This document shows, piece after piece, positions 47,611-55,671 of a DNA stretch of 64,000 nt. Source of the stretch: an uncultured Bacteroidales bacterium (GTDB lineage Bacteria; Bacteroidota; Bacteroidia; Bacteroidales; Bacteroidaceae); NCBI GenBank assembly GCA_902774335.1, contig CACYHW010000011.1, positions 96,841 to 160,840 on the forward strand. The letters run 5' to 3'. The notes beneath the pieces are model-generated. The model was not told where the DNA came from. It saw nothing but the letters and a program-made list of their open reading frames with translations, and searched no databases. A program made the translations under genes and the position numbers. Each line of letters opens with the position of its first letter. Positions within the stretch are counted from its first letter, which is position 1.

Positions 47611-50600
47611 TCACTTCTGCTCCTCAGCCTCAAGCTGGCGGATGTACTCAGTGGGACTGACGCCGTAGTACTGCTTGAATGTGGTCGAGAAGTGTGTCTG
47701 GGATGAGAATCCTACGCTGTAGGCAATCTGAGACACATTAACTTTCTTTTCCTTGAGCAGCTTCATTGCCTGCTGCATACGGATATTCTGCATGAATCGG
47801 GCAGCGGAGAATCCTGTCAGTTCCTTAAGCTTACGGTGCAGCTGTGTGCGGCTCATGCCAACCTCGTCAACCATCTGGGATATGTTGAAGTCGCTGTTGG
47901 ACAGGTTCTTGTTCACGATTGCCATGACACGCTTCATAAAGAGCTCGTCGCTGGACTCAAACTGAATCTGCTCCACCTTCTCGGCCTGCTCCTGTTGTCC
48001 CGAGAACTTACCCTTTACAATCAGTCGGTTGTTGATCAGGTTAGACATAAGCGACTTAAGCTCACTCATATAGAACGGTTTGGGCAGATAACTGTCGGCA
48101 CCCGTGTCAAGACCCATCATACGGTCCTGCAGCTTGTTCTTGCCGGAGAGCATGATAATAGGAATATGGCTTACCAGCGAGTTGCCCTTAAGCGTCTTTA
48201 CAAGCTGAATGCCGTCCATCTCGGGCATCACCACATCGGTAATGATAAGGTCAGGCATCTGTGAAACAGCCAGTTTGAGTCCCTCCTTGCCGTTACGGGC
48301 GGTAATAATCTTGTAGTTATGCTTGAGGCTGTCCGACAGATAATCCAGCATGGAGTCATCGTCATCCACTACAAGCACCTTTAAAGTGCCCTTGGACTGC
48401 TTGGACTCATCGTCATAATCCAGATCCAGACTAACCCTGCCGCGTTCCAACTGCGGACGTGCAATCTGGTCGGAGTCAATGATATCCTCCTGCGGTATGT
48501 GGTTGTTACCCAGCGGCAGGCGGAACGAAAATACGCTACCCGTCTGACCGTCCGTACGGTTCTCGGCCCAGATGGTACCGCCGTGCATTCTGATAAGCAT
48601 CTGGCTGTAGTTCAGGCCGATACCCATACCCATGGTGGTGGACGTCATCTTGTTGTTGGAGCGGTAGAAACGCTGGAAAACGCGGTTTATATCGTCCTTG
48701 TTGAGTCCGATACCGGTGTCCGATACCGATACCTGAACGTAGTTGTGCAGAGGACCCTTCTCGCGGTCATCGGTCCCTACCTCAACGCTTATCTCGATTG
48801 TGCCGTCGTCGGGCGAGTATTTGAAAGCGTTGGACAGCAGGTTCATCATCACCTTGTCGATGCTGTCGCGGTCAATCCAGACCGGCTGCTCCTCCATCTG
48901 GTGGTTGAACGCAAAGTTGATGTTGCGCTTCTCGGCCGTCTGAGTGTAGAGCTCGAACGGTCCCATCAGGAAGTTAATCAGGTCGGTCTTGGCAAAATGG
49001 AGCTGCATCTGGCCCTCATCGTACTTACGCATATCCAGCAGCTGGTTTATGAGCGACAGTATTCGTGTGGAGCTCTTGTGCATCTGGCGCAGGTTGGACT
49101 GTATCTCCACCGGCACGTTCTCAGTGGCCAGCATATCCTCCAAGGGCGAAATCACCATCGTCATAGGTGCGCAGATCTCGTGAGCCACATTGATGAACGA
49201 CTGGAACTTAGCCTCGTCCATCTCCCTTTCGCGCGACTTGCTGCGAATCCTGAAAATCACCATCACAAGCACCAGAACCATCAGCAGGTAGACGCACATT
49301 GCGAATGTTGTGGCGTACCAGGGCGCCTCGATCTTAATATAATAGGTTGTGGGTTCCGATACGATATCGTTCAGCCTGGCCCTCACGGAGAGCGTGTATC
49401 GGCCAAAACCAATCTTGGAGAATGTAAAGCGGTTCACGCCAGCCGGGTTGCTTATCCACTCGTTGCGGCCCGGGCTCATGGAGTACTCGTAAATCAGACT
49501 CTGCTCCTCACCGTAGTTGAGCGTGGTGAACTCCAGCGTGAACGAGTTGTCCTTGTATGCCAGACGGAACTGCTCCGACAGGCTCAGCGGCTTCTCGGTA
49601 ATTCTCTTGCCACCCGATAGCGACTGTGACGTAATCTGCATGCCGTTCACGTAAAATCCGGTCATGATGACCCTGTTCACCGTCGAACCCGTTGAAATGT
49701 TGTACGGATAGAACGCCGTGATACCAAAGTTACTTGCAAAATATGCCCTGTCGTCCATTACCGAGAAGGCCGATACGCGGTTAAACGCCTTATCCTCGGT
49801 GTAGAAACGGCTGATTTCCATAGTGTTGGGATCGATGCGGTTGATGCCGCTAGGCGTCGATACCCAGATGTATCCGTCGTTATCCTTGACCATGCTGCGG
49901 ATATCGTCGTTGGACAGACCCTTGGCGGTATTTATAAGGTAAATCTCGCCGTTCATGGTGTTGTATATGATGATACCCTTGGTCGTGCCGAACCAGAGCA
50001 CGCCCTCACGCTGCTCCAGTATGCAAGAGCAGCCTGATGTTCCCATGGTGCTCTGCAGCTTGGAACTGCCTATAAAGGTGTTGTGGTCAATGTCAAAGCA
50101 GTCGGCACCGTTGTCGTGGCCTATCCACAGGTGGTTCCAGCTGTCCACAATCAGGAAGTGAATCCAGTCGTTTGATAGATACTGACCGTTGCGGCCGGCC
50201 TTGGCAAAGTCGCTGTAAACCTCCACTTTATCAACATCATCAGGGTCTATCCTGCTGAATCCGTTACCCAGCTCCGAGAAGTAAATCCTGCCCTGCTGGT
50301 CCTCGGCAATGGACGATACGTTGGAGTATTCGTTTATCATCACCGTGGTGAGCTGTCCCGTGTTGGGATCCAGCCTGGCCAGTCCTCCGCTGGGATATCC
50401 GGCCCAGATACGGTCCTTGCTGTCGCGGAACAGGCAGCTTATATAAGGTGCGCGGCGGCCGTCACGTATTACGCGTCCGTCACTTGCAAAACAGGTCAGA
50501 CCGTTGTTGTTGTAACCCACCCACAGACGGCCCTCAGTATCGGTCACAAGTGCCGTAACAGTACCCGAAACGTCGCGGCTGTAGTTACTGAAGTTCCAGT

Positions 50601-51588
50601 AATCGAACTCGTTACGGTCCTTGGTCACCAGAATCAGGTCGGCCTGAAAACATCCAATCCACCTGTTTCCCGCCTTGTCAATGTAATAGGCGCTCACGTC
50701 CAGTTTCTCCAGACTGCGGTCCGAAGGCTTCAGTTCTACGCGCTCCAGCTCGTACTTGTCGTTGAGCGCCAGCAGACCCTTGCCTCGCAGGGATATCTTG
50801 AGTCCCTCCTTATCCATGAACGAATGGGTAATCTCCCACACGCCCTCATCGGACGTAATCCTGCTGAGCCTGTGCCCGGACGGACTCCACATGAACAGAT
50901 GGTTGTTGGTGGTAATGTATATGTTGCCGTCCTGGTCGCTGTTTATTCCCGTAATGTCGCGGTCAATGATATCGGGCATGAATTCCGATACCTTATCGGT
51001 CTTGGGATCATACAAAAGCACGCCTGTGGGTGTTCCCAGCCAGATTATGCCCTCGCGGTCCTCGATCATGGTCCTGTAAACGCCGCCCGATGCAATGTTG
51101 GTGTTCAGGCTCACCACGCTGTTCATCTGTTCCGGATTCTTGGGGTCGATCCAGTAGATGCCGTCACCCTGTGCGGCCACCCATATCCTGCCGTCGCTGA
51201 ACTGGCTTATCTTCTGTACGTATGTGTAACGCCTTGTTCCCGCAAACGGAACGGTATAGAAGCTCTTCTCGCTGGGTCGCTGGTACTGTACGCCGCGGTT
51301 TGTTCCAATCCACAGTGTTCCCTCGTCGTCAATGTACAGGCTCTTCACGTAGTTGCTCATGAGCGACAGCGAGTCGTTGTCATCGTGATAGAATTTGTAG
51401 AAATTATAGCCGTCATAGCGGTTCAGACCGTTCTCCGTTCCAATCCAGATAAATCCGGACTGATCCTCGCAGATGGCATGGAACCTGTTGTCGGACAGTT
51501 GTCCGATGGAATAACGGTTAATTCGCTGTGCCACGACAGGTAACGAGCACAGGATACCGGCAAGCAGTACAATTATTGGTTTACGCAT
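47611..51588 (-). CDS. Hybrid two-component system regulator (HTCS)
   Basis: One-protein sensor and transcription factor of 1325 residues. Order: signal peptide (MRKPIIVLLAGILCSLPVVA), about fourteen Reg_prop propeller repeats (DQSGFIWIGTENGLNRYDGY and variants), a Y_Y_Y domain, one membrane segment near residues 760-782, HisKA with the phospho-histidine in NVAHEICAPM (about 802), HATPase, a receiver with the aspartate in ITDVVMPEMDG (about 1117) and a C-terminal AraC-type HTH. Such regulators bind glycan fragments in the periplasm and switch on nearby glycan-use genes. Neighbouring SGNH, GH3, GH43 and GH115 genes are candidate targets, although no SusCD pair is present. Confidence 0.95.
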   Translation of the reverse strand: MRKPIIVLLAGILCSLPVVAQRINRYSIGQLSDNRFHAICEDQSGFIWIGTENGLNRYDGYNFYKFYHDDNDSLSLMSNYVKSLYIDDEGTLWIGTNRGVQYQRPSEKSFYTVPFAGTRRYTYVQKISQFSDGRIWVAAQGDGIYWIDPKNPEQMNSVVSLNTNIASGGVYRTMIEDREGIIWLGTPTGVLLYDPKTDKVSEFMPDIIDRDITGINSDQDGNIYITTNNHLFMWSPSGHRLSRITSDEGVWEITHSFMDKEGLKISLRGKGLLALNDKYELERVELKPSDRSLEKLDVSAYYIDKAGNRWIGCFQADLILVTKDRNEFDYWNFSNYSRDVSGTVTALVTDTEGRLWVGYNNNGLTCFASDGRVIRDGRRAPYISCLFRDSKDRIWAGYPSGGLARLDPNTGQLTTVMINEYSNVSSIAEDQQGRIYFSELGNGFSRIDPDDVDKVEVYSDFAKAGRNGQYLSNDWIHFLIVDSWNHLWIGHDNGADCFDIDHNTFIGSSKLQSTMGTSGCSCILEQREGVLWFGTTKGIIIYNTMNGEIYLINTAKGLSNDDIRSMVKDNDGYIWVSTPSGINRIDPNTMEISRFYTEDKAFNRVSAFSVMDDRAYFASNFGITAFYPYNISTGSTVNRVIMTGFYVNGMQITSQSLSGGKRITEKPLSLSEQFRLAYKDNSFTLEFTTLNYGEEQSLIYEYSMSPGRNEWISNPAGVNRFTFSKIGFGRYTLSVRARLNDIVSEPTTYYIKIEAPWYATTFAMCVYLLMVLVLVMVIFRIRSKSREREMDEAKFQSFINVAHEICAPMTMVISPLEDMLATENVPVEIQSNLRQMHKSSTRILSLINQLLDMRKYDEGQMQLHFAKTDLINFLMGPFELYTQTAEKRNINFAFNHQMEEQPVWIDRDSIDKVMMNLLSNAFKYSPDDGTIEISVEVGTDDREKGPLHNYVQVSVSDTGIGLNKDDINRVFQRFYRSNNKMTSTTMGMGIGLNYSQMLIRMHGGTIWAENRTDGQTGSVFSFRLPLGNNHIPQEDIIDSDQIARPQLERGRVSLDLDYDDESKQSKGTLKVLVVDDDDSMLDYLSDSLKHNYKIITARNGKEGLKLAVSQMPDLIITDVVMPEMDGIQLVKTLKGNSLVSHIPIIMLSGKNKLQDRMMGLDTGADSYLPKPFYMSELKSLMSNLINNRLIVKGKFSGQQEQAEKVEQIQFESSDELFMKRVMAIVNKNLSNSDFNISQMVDEVGMSRTQLHRKLKELTGFSAARFMQNIRMQQAMKLLKEKKVNVSQIAYSVGFSSQTHFSTTFKQYYGVSPTEYIRQLEAEEQK

Positions 51589-51648
51589 TCTAAGACAATT
51601 AGGTTCATTTGTAATTCATTAAAGGCAAAGTAACTGATTATTCGTAAA

Positions 51649-51703
51649 TGTTCCAAGTGGAACACAGTTAATGAAACATTTCTTAACGTCTTGAACATTC
51701 AAG
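51649..51703. promoter_or_regulatory. Two palindromes between the HTCS and esterase genes
   Basis: TGTTCCA-ag-TGGAACA (51649-51664) and CTTGAA-ca-TTCAAG (51690-51703) lie in the divergent gap. Candidate regulator sites; HTCS sites are usually direct repeats, so the link is weak. TATCTTTA at 51730-51737 is a possible -7 box for the esterase gene. Confidence 0.3.
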
Positions 51704-51776
51704 TTTTACTCTCTTGAGTTTAAAATGCGTATCTTTACCAGCAAATGCTGAAACAACTGTAATCAAAATAAACTGT

Positions 51777-52973
51777 ATGAAACTTAAATCCTTTTTACTG
51801 ACCGCCGTCTTAGCGGTATCGAGTCTTTCACCCGCTGTTGCCCGCAAGCATTGGGTAGCCACATGGGCCACAGCCGAACAGGTAGTAGAACCTCATAACT
51901 GCCCCCCTGCCCCCGGTCTGGAAGGCAACTCCATCCGTCAGATAGTCCAGACATCCATCAGCGGCAAGGTGGTCCGCGTCAAGTTCTCCAATGAGTTCAG
52001 CCAGGGCCCCGTTACCATCAACGCAGCCGAGATAGCACAGGCAGCCACAGCAGGCAGCAGCAGCGATATCATAGCCGGCACCGAGGTGAGCCTCACCTTT
52101 GGCGGCAGCAAGTCCGTAACCATCCAGCCGGGTGAGCTGGTTGTATCGGACCCCGTTAAGTTCCCCATGAGCACACGCCAGAACGTTGCAATCACAATGC
52201 ACCTGGGTCAGGCATCGTCCACCAGCGTAACCGGTCACCCCGGTTCACGTACCGACTCCTATCTTATTCAGGGTCAGGGCTCTGACTTCAGTAACGCAGT
52301 CAAGACAGCACACTGGTACATCATCAACGCCATAGAGATCAAGGCCGAGAAGAAGGCCCGCGCCATCGTGGTCCTGGGTAACTCCATCACCGACGGCCGC
52401 GGATCCACCACCAACGGGCAGAACCGCTGGACCGATAACCTGTCACGCCGTCTGCTCGCCAACAAGAAGACCAGTCGCGTATCGGTCCTGAACATGGGAC
52501 TTGGCGGCAACTGCATCCTTCAGGGCGGCCTTGGACCTACAGGTAAGAGCCGTTATCCGCGTGACCTGTTCCAGCAGGAGGGCGTCAAGTACATCATTCT
52601 GTTCGAGGGTGTCAACGACCTGGGCGGACGCGGCGACGCAATTGCAAAGGCAAACCAGATCCAGGAGGTCTACAAACAGATTATCGACGAGGCTCACGAG
52701 CGCGGAATCAAGGTTTACGGTGCTCCCGTAATGCAGTTCAAGGGTAACAACTACTACAGCGAGAACCACGAGGCCGGCCGTCAGCAGCTCAACCAGTGGA
52801 TCCGCACAAGCGGTTACTTTGACGGTGTCATTGACTTTGACGCTGCAATGGGTAATCCCGACGATCCCGCACAGCTCAATCCCAAGTATCTGTTCGAGAA
52901 CGACTACCTCCACCCCAACGCCGACGGTTACGTCCAGATGGGTGACTGCATCGACCTGACTCTGTTCGAGTAA
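51777..52973 (+). CDS. Secreted SGNH/GDSL hydrolase
   Basis: Predicted esterase of 398 residues with a signal peptide (MKLKSFLLTAVLAVSSLSPA, cut near VARK). SGNH blocks are visible: catalytic serine in VLGNSITDGRGS, glycine in LGGNCILQGG, asparagine in FEGVNDLGG and the Asp-His pair in NDYLHPNADGY. An N-terminal region of about 170 residues forms a beta-sandwich-like domain (VRVKFSNEFSQGPVTINAAE), an architecture found in carbohydrate esterases that deacetylate plant polymers. I use ATG 51777, which starts the signal peptide. The location next to the HTCS supports a role in glycan breakdown. Confidence 0.9.
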   Translation: MKLKSFLLTAVLAVSSLSPAVARKHWVATWATAEQVVEPHNCPPAPGLEGNSIRQIVQTSISGKVVRVKFSNEFSQGPVTINAAEIAQAATAGSSSDIIAGTEVSLTFGGSKSVTIQPGELVVSDPVKFPMSTRQNVAITMHLGQASSTSVTGHPGSRTDSYLIQGQGSDFSNAVKTAHWYIINAIEIKAEKKARAIVVLGNSITDGRGSTTNGQNRWTDNLSRRLLANKKTSRVSVLNMGLGGNCILQGGLGPTGKSRYPRDLFQQEGVKYIILFEGVNDLGGRGDAIAKANQIQEVYKQIIDEAHERGIKVYGAPVMQFKGNNYYSENHEAGRQQLNQWIRTSGYFDGVIDFDAAMGNPDDPAQLNPKYLFENDYLHPNADGYVQMGDCIDLTLFE

Positions 52974-53039
52974 TTTACTGGAAATAGTTTAACTTTTTGC
53001 CTTTATATCGCTATTTAAGCTAAACACTTGAATGACGAT

Positions 53040-54725
53040 ATGAAGGCAAAATTTTTGTGCTCTATAGTTTCTGCAGCCCTGTTCTCGGCGGCTGCTTTCG
53101 CACAGTTCCCGGGAGGCGGATTCCCTGGAGGTGGTGGATTCGGGGGCGGATTCCCCGGTGGCGGATTTCCTGGAGGTTTTGGAGGACGTTTCCCGTTTGA
53201 TCCTCAGGAACAGGGCGGCCAGATGCCCGGCGGAATGCCCATGGGAGGCGGTTTCGGAATGAATGCCGAGTATAATCCCTCATCGGCCCCCAACAACGTG
53301 GATTTTACATCGTCCAATCTGCCTATCGTGATAATCCAGACCGAGAGCCCCACCCTGACCAACCGCTCAAAGACCGGTGGCACAATGAAAATCATTGACA
53401 ACGGCTCCAAACGCAACAAAGTGACTGATCCGGCCAACGGATACGACGGCAATATCAGGATAAAACTGCGCGGAAACTCATCGCTATTCTTTGATCAGAA
53501 GCGCTTTACGCTCGAGACCGTCACCCCCGAGGGCAAGTCCAACAACGTTGAACTCCTGGGTATGCCGGCCGATAATGACTGGGTGCTGCTGGCTCCCTTC
53601 AACGACATATCCATGATGCGCGACCCCTTTGCATTCGACCTCTGGAACGAGATGGGCCACTGGGCACCGCGTAACCGCTATTGCGAGGTGGTCATGAACG
53701 GCCGTTACATAGGCGTCTACATACTCTGCGAAAAGATAAAGCGTGCCGAGAACCGACTGAGCATAGCCAAACTCAAAAAGACCGATACCAGCGGTCTGGA
53801 ACTCACAGGAGGCTACATAGTACGTATCGACCCGCCCGATGAGGGTGAGAAATCATTCCAGTCCGATGTTCCCGGCATCATCACAAGCGGTGGTATGGGA
53901 GGCTTTGGCGGCATGGGAGGATTCGGCGGCGGATTCGGCGGAGGCCGTGCCACGGTAACATGGTCTTACTTCTATCCCAAGTCCGAGAACCTTGCCCCCG
54001 AGCAGGAAGAATACATCAGCAACTACATCAAGACCACCGAGAAGGTCATTCAGAGCGATAATTTTGCCGATCCCAAGGAGGGTTACGCAAAATATATTGA
54101 CGTAGAGTCATTCGTGGACTACATAATCCATACCGAGCTCAGCCTCAATGCCGACGGCCTTAAGCGCAGTACCTATTTCTACAAGACCAAGCAGAATGAG
54201 GACGGCACTGGCGGCAAACTGCATGCAGGCACTGTCTGGGACTATAACCTGGCCTACGGAAACTGCAATTTTGCCAACGGTAACAACATCCAAGCCTGGG
54301 TCTATAACGGCGGCGAGACCAACCCCACCCCAGCCATGTTCAAGCGCCTCATGGAGGATCCCGCATTCGTGGCAAAGGTCAAGGCCCGCTGGAAGGAACT
54401 CCGTAAAGGCGTCCTGAGCATCGATAACATCAACAAATACATTGATAATCATGCGGCACAGCTGGCCGAGGCCAAGGACCGCCAGTTTGCACAGTACACC
54501 AACCTGCTTGTACCCGAATCACAGAATCAGAACCGTAGCGGTCGTAACGGCGGCTTTGGCGGCGGAATGGGCGGTTTCGGAATGGGCGGCTTTGGTGGAT
54601 TTGGAGGCGGTGACGCCGTCGGAATGTTCGCTGCATACCGCGTATCCAGCTACCAGGAGGAAATCGCAACCCTCAAGAAATTCTTTGCCGACCGCATAGC
54701 ATTCCTGGACCGCAACTGGAAATAA
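53040..54725 (+). CDS. Secreted CotH-family protein kinase with Gly-rich segments
   Basis: A 561-residue exported protein. The signal (MKAKFLCSIVSAALFSAAAF, cut after AFA) is followed by a Gly/Phe/Pro-rich stretch (residues about 22-75). The CotH core has KLRGNSSLFFDQKRFTLE, ILCEKIKRAENRLSIAKL, FVDYIIHTELSLNADGLKRS and WDYNLAYGNCNF, matching the atypical secretory kinase family (spore-coat CotH); the usual WDFD of that block reads WDYN here. More Gly-Gly-Phe repeats interrupt the core (about 285-305) and precede the C terminus. ATG 53040 is used, not the upstream TTG. A second Gly-rich secreted gene follows. Confidence 0.87.
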   Translation: MKAKFLCSIVSAALFSAAAFAQFPGGGFPGGGGFGGGFPGGGFPGGFGGRFPFDPQEQGGQMPGGMPMGGGFGMNAEYNPSSAPNNVDFTSSNLPIVIIQTESPTLTNRSKTGGTMKIIDNGSKRNKVTDPANGYDGNIRIKLRGNSSLFFDQKRFTLETVTPEGKSNNVELLGMPADNDWVLLAPFNDISMMRDPFAFDLWNEMGHWAPRNRYCEVVMNGRYIGVYILCEKIKRAENRLSIAKLKKTDTSGLELTGGYIVRIDPPDEGEKSFQSDVPGIITSGGMGGFGGMGGFGGGFGGGRATVTWSYFYPKSENLAPEQEEYISNYIKTTEKVIQSDNFADPKEGYAKYIDVESFVDYIIHTELSLNADGLKRSTYFYKTKQNEDGTGGKLHAGTVWDYNLAYGNCNFANGNNIQAWVYNGGETNPTPAMFKRLMEDPAFVAKVKARWKELRKGVLSIDNINKYIDNHAAQLAEAKDRQFAQYTNLLVPESQNQNRSGRNGGFGGGMGGFGMGGFGGFGGGDAVGMFAAYRVSSYQEEIATLKKFFADRIAFLDRNWK

Positions 54726-54793
54726 TCAAATCTCCATTAAACCATTTTGCATATAACCAATCAAAGAAATACAATCTTTGATTTGACCTTTAT

Positions 54794-55495
54794 ATGCAAT
54801 TCAAAAGAACCCTAACCCTTATCGTTGCACTGCTGGTATCGGCTGTCGTTTTCGCCCAGCGCGGAGGCGGTGGCGGAGGTGGCGGCTTTGGCGGCGGAGG
54901 CGGTATGGGCGGCCCCGGCGGTGGCCGTGGAGGTGCCGGTATGGGTGGTGGCCGAGGCGGAAACCGCGGTTTTAACGGCGGTGGAGGCGGATTCGGACGT
55001 GCCGGTCAGGCCGATGAGGGCACACCTATGATACGAATGGGTGCCTCGCTCTACTGGGACAACGGTTCAAACAACATGATACGCGAGGATGACCTCAAGA
55101 AGAGCCTTGGCGACGATGAATACGCTAAGTACGAATCGGCCCGCCGTCTCTTTATCAAGGGCGATAACCGCGAGAGCATAGGCGTTATGCTCTACATCCC
55201 TACCGCCATAGTCACACTGATTGCTGCCGTAAAAGTTGAGGACGAACCTGATCTGTCCAAGACACTGTTCATCACAGCTGGCTCCATGTTTATTCCCGCA
55301 ACAACATTCTTCACGATAGGACACGCCAAAAAGGTTAAAGCCAAAAGACAGTTAGACGATATTGCTGAAACTTACAATCACGAGCTGGAATTAAAGGAAG
55401 CCGGCAAGCACATTCAATTCGAGTTTGAGCCTGCGGTGTTCTTGCCGCAGGACAACTCACCCGCTTTGGGACTCACAGTTAGTTTAGGATTTTAA
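54794..55495 (+). CDS. Gly-rich exported protein, possible CotH partner
   Basis: A 233-residue protein of unknown function. The signal (MQFKRTLTLIVALLVSAVVF, cut after FAQ) is followed by about 45 residues of almost pure Gly with Phe, Met, Arg (GGGGFGGGGGMGGPGGGRGG). The rest has two hydrophobic segments (IGVMLYIPTAIVTLIAAV and LFITAGSMFIPATTFFTI, about 125-170) and a charged helix (KKVKAKRQLDDIAETYNHEL), so it is probably a membrane protein. The same leader-plus-Gly design as the kinase just upstream suggests a linked job, for example substrate and kinase; this is inference. Confidence 0.7.
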   Translation: MQFKRTLTLIVALLVSAVVFAQRGGGGGGGGFGGGGGMGGPGGGRGGAGMGGGRGGNRGFNGGGGGFGRAGQADEGTPMIRMGASLYWDNGSNNMIREDDLKKSLGDDEYAKYESARRLFIKGDNRESIGVMLYIPTAIVTLIAAVKVEDEPDLSKTLFITAGSMFIPATTFFTIGHAKKVKAKRQLDDIAETYNHELELKEAGKHIQFEFEPAVFLPQDNSPALGLTVSLGF

Positions 55496-55542
55496 AAGGG
55501 TTAATTAGTAATTAGGTTATTTATTAAGTAAGTGTGAAAAAA

Positions 55543-55570
55543 GGCTCCGAGAACCCCGGAGCCTTTATTA
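55543..55570 (+). terminator. Terminator after the Gly-rich gene
   Basis: Stem GGCTCCG/CGGAGCC around a seven-base loop, preceded by A6 and followed by TTTATTATT, 48 bases past the stop. Confidence 0.75.
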
Positions 55571-55583
55571 TTAAATCTAACTA

Positions 55584-55671
55584 AATTTTCAATTTTCAAT
55601 TTTCAATTCTCCGCTCGGCCCGAAGGGACGCTTTCACAAAGCGAAGCGACTGAAAGAATTCTCAATTCTCC
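55584..55671 (-). repeat. Repeat F3, copy iii (inverted)
   Basis: On the plus strand: TTTTCAA heptads, then the complement of the F3 core (CTCCGCTCGGCCCGAAGGGA, CGCTTTCACAAAGCGAAGCG) and TTCTCAA heptads. The outer heptads encode the last residues of GH115 (EN) and its TGA stop on the minus strand. Confidence 0.8.
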
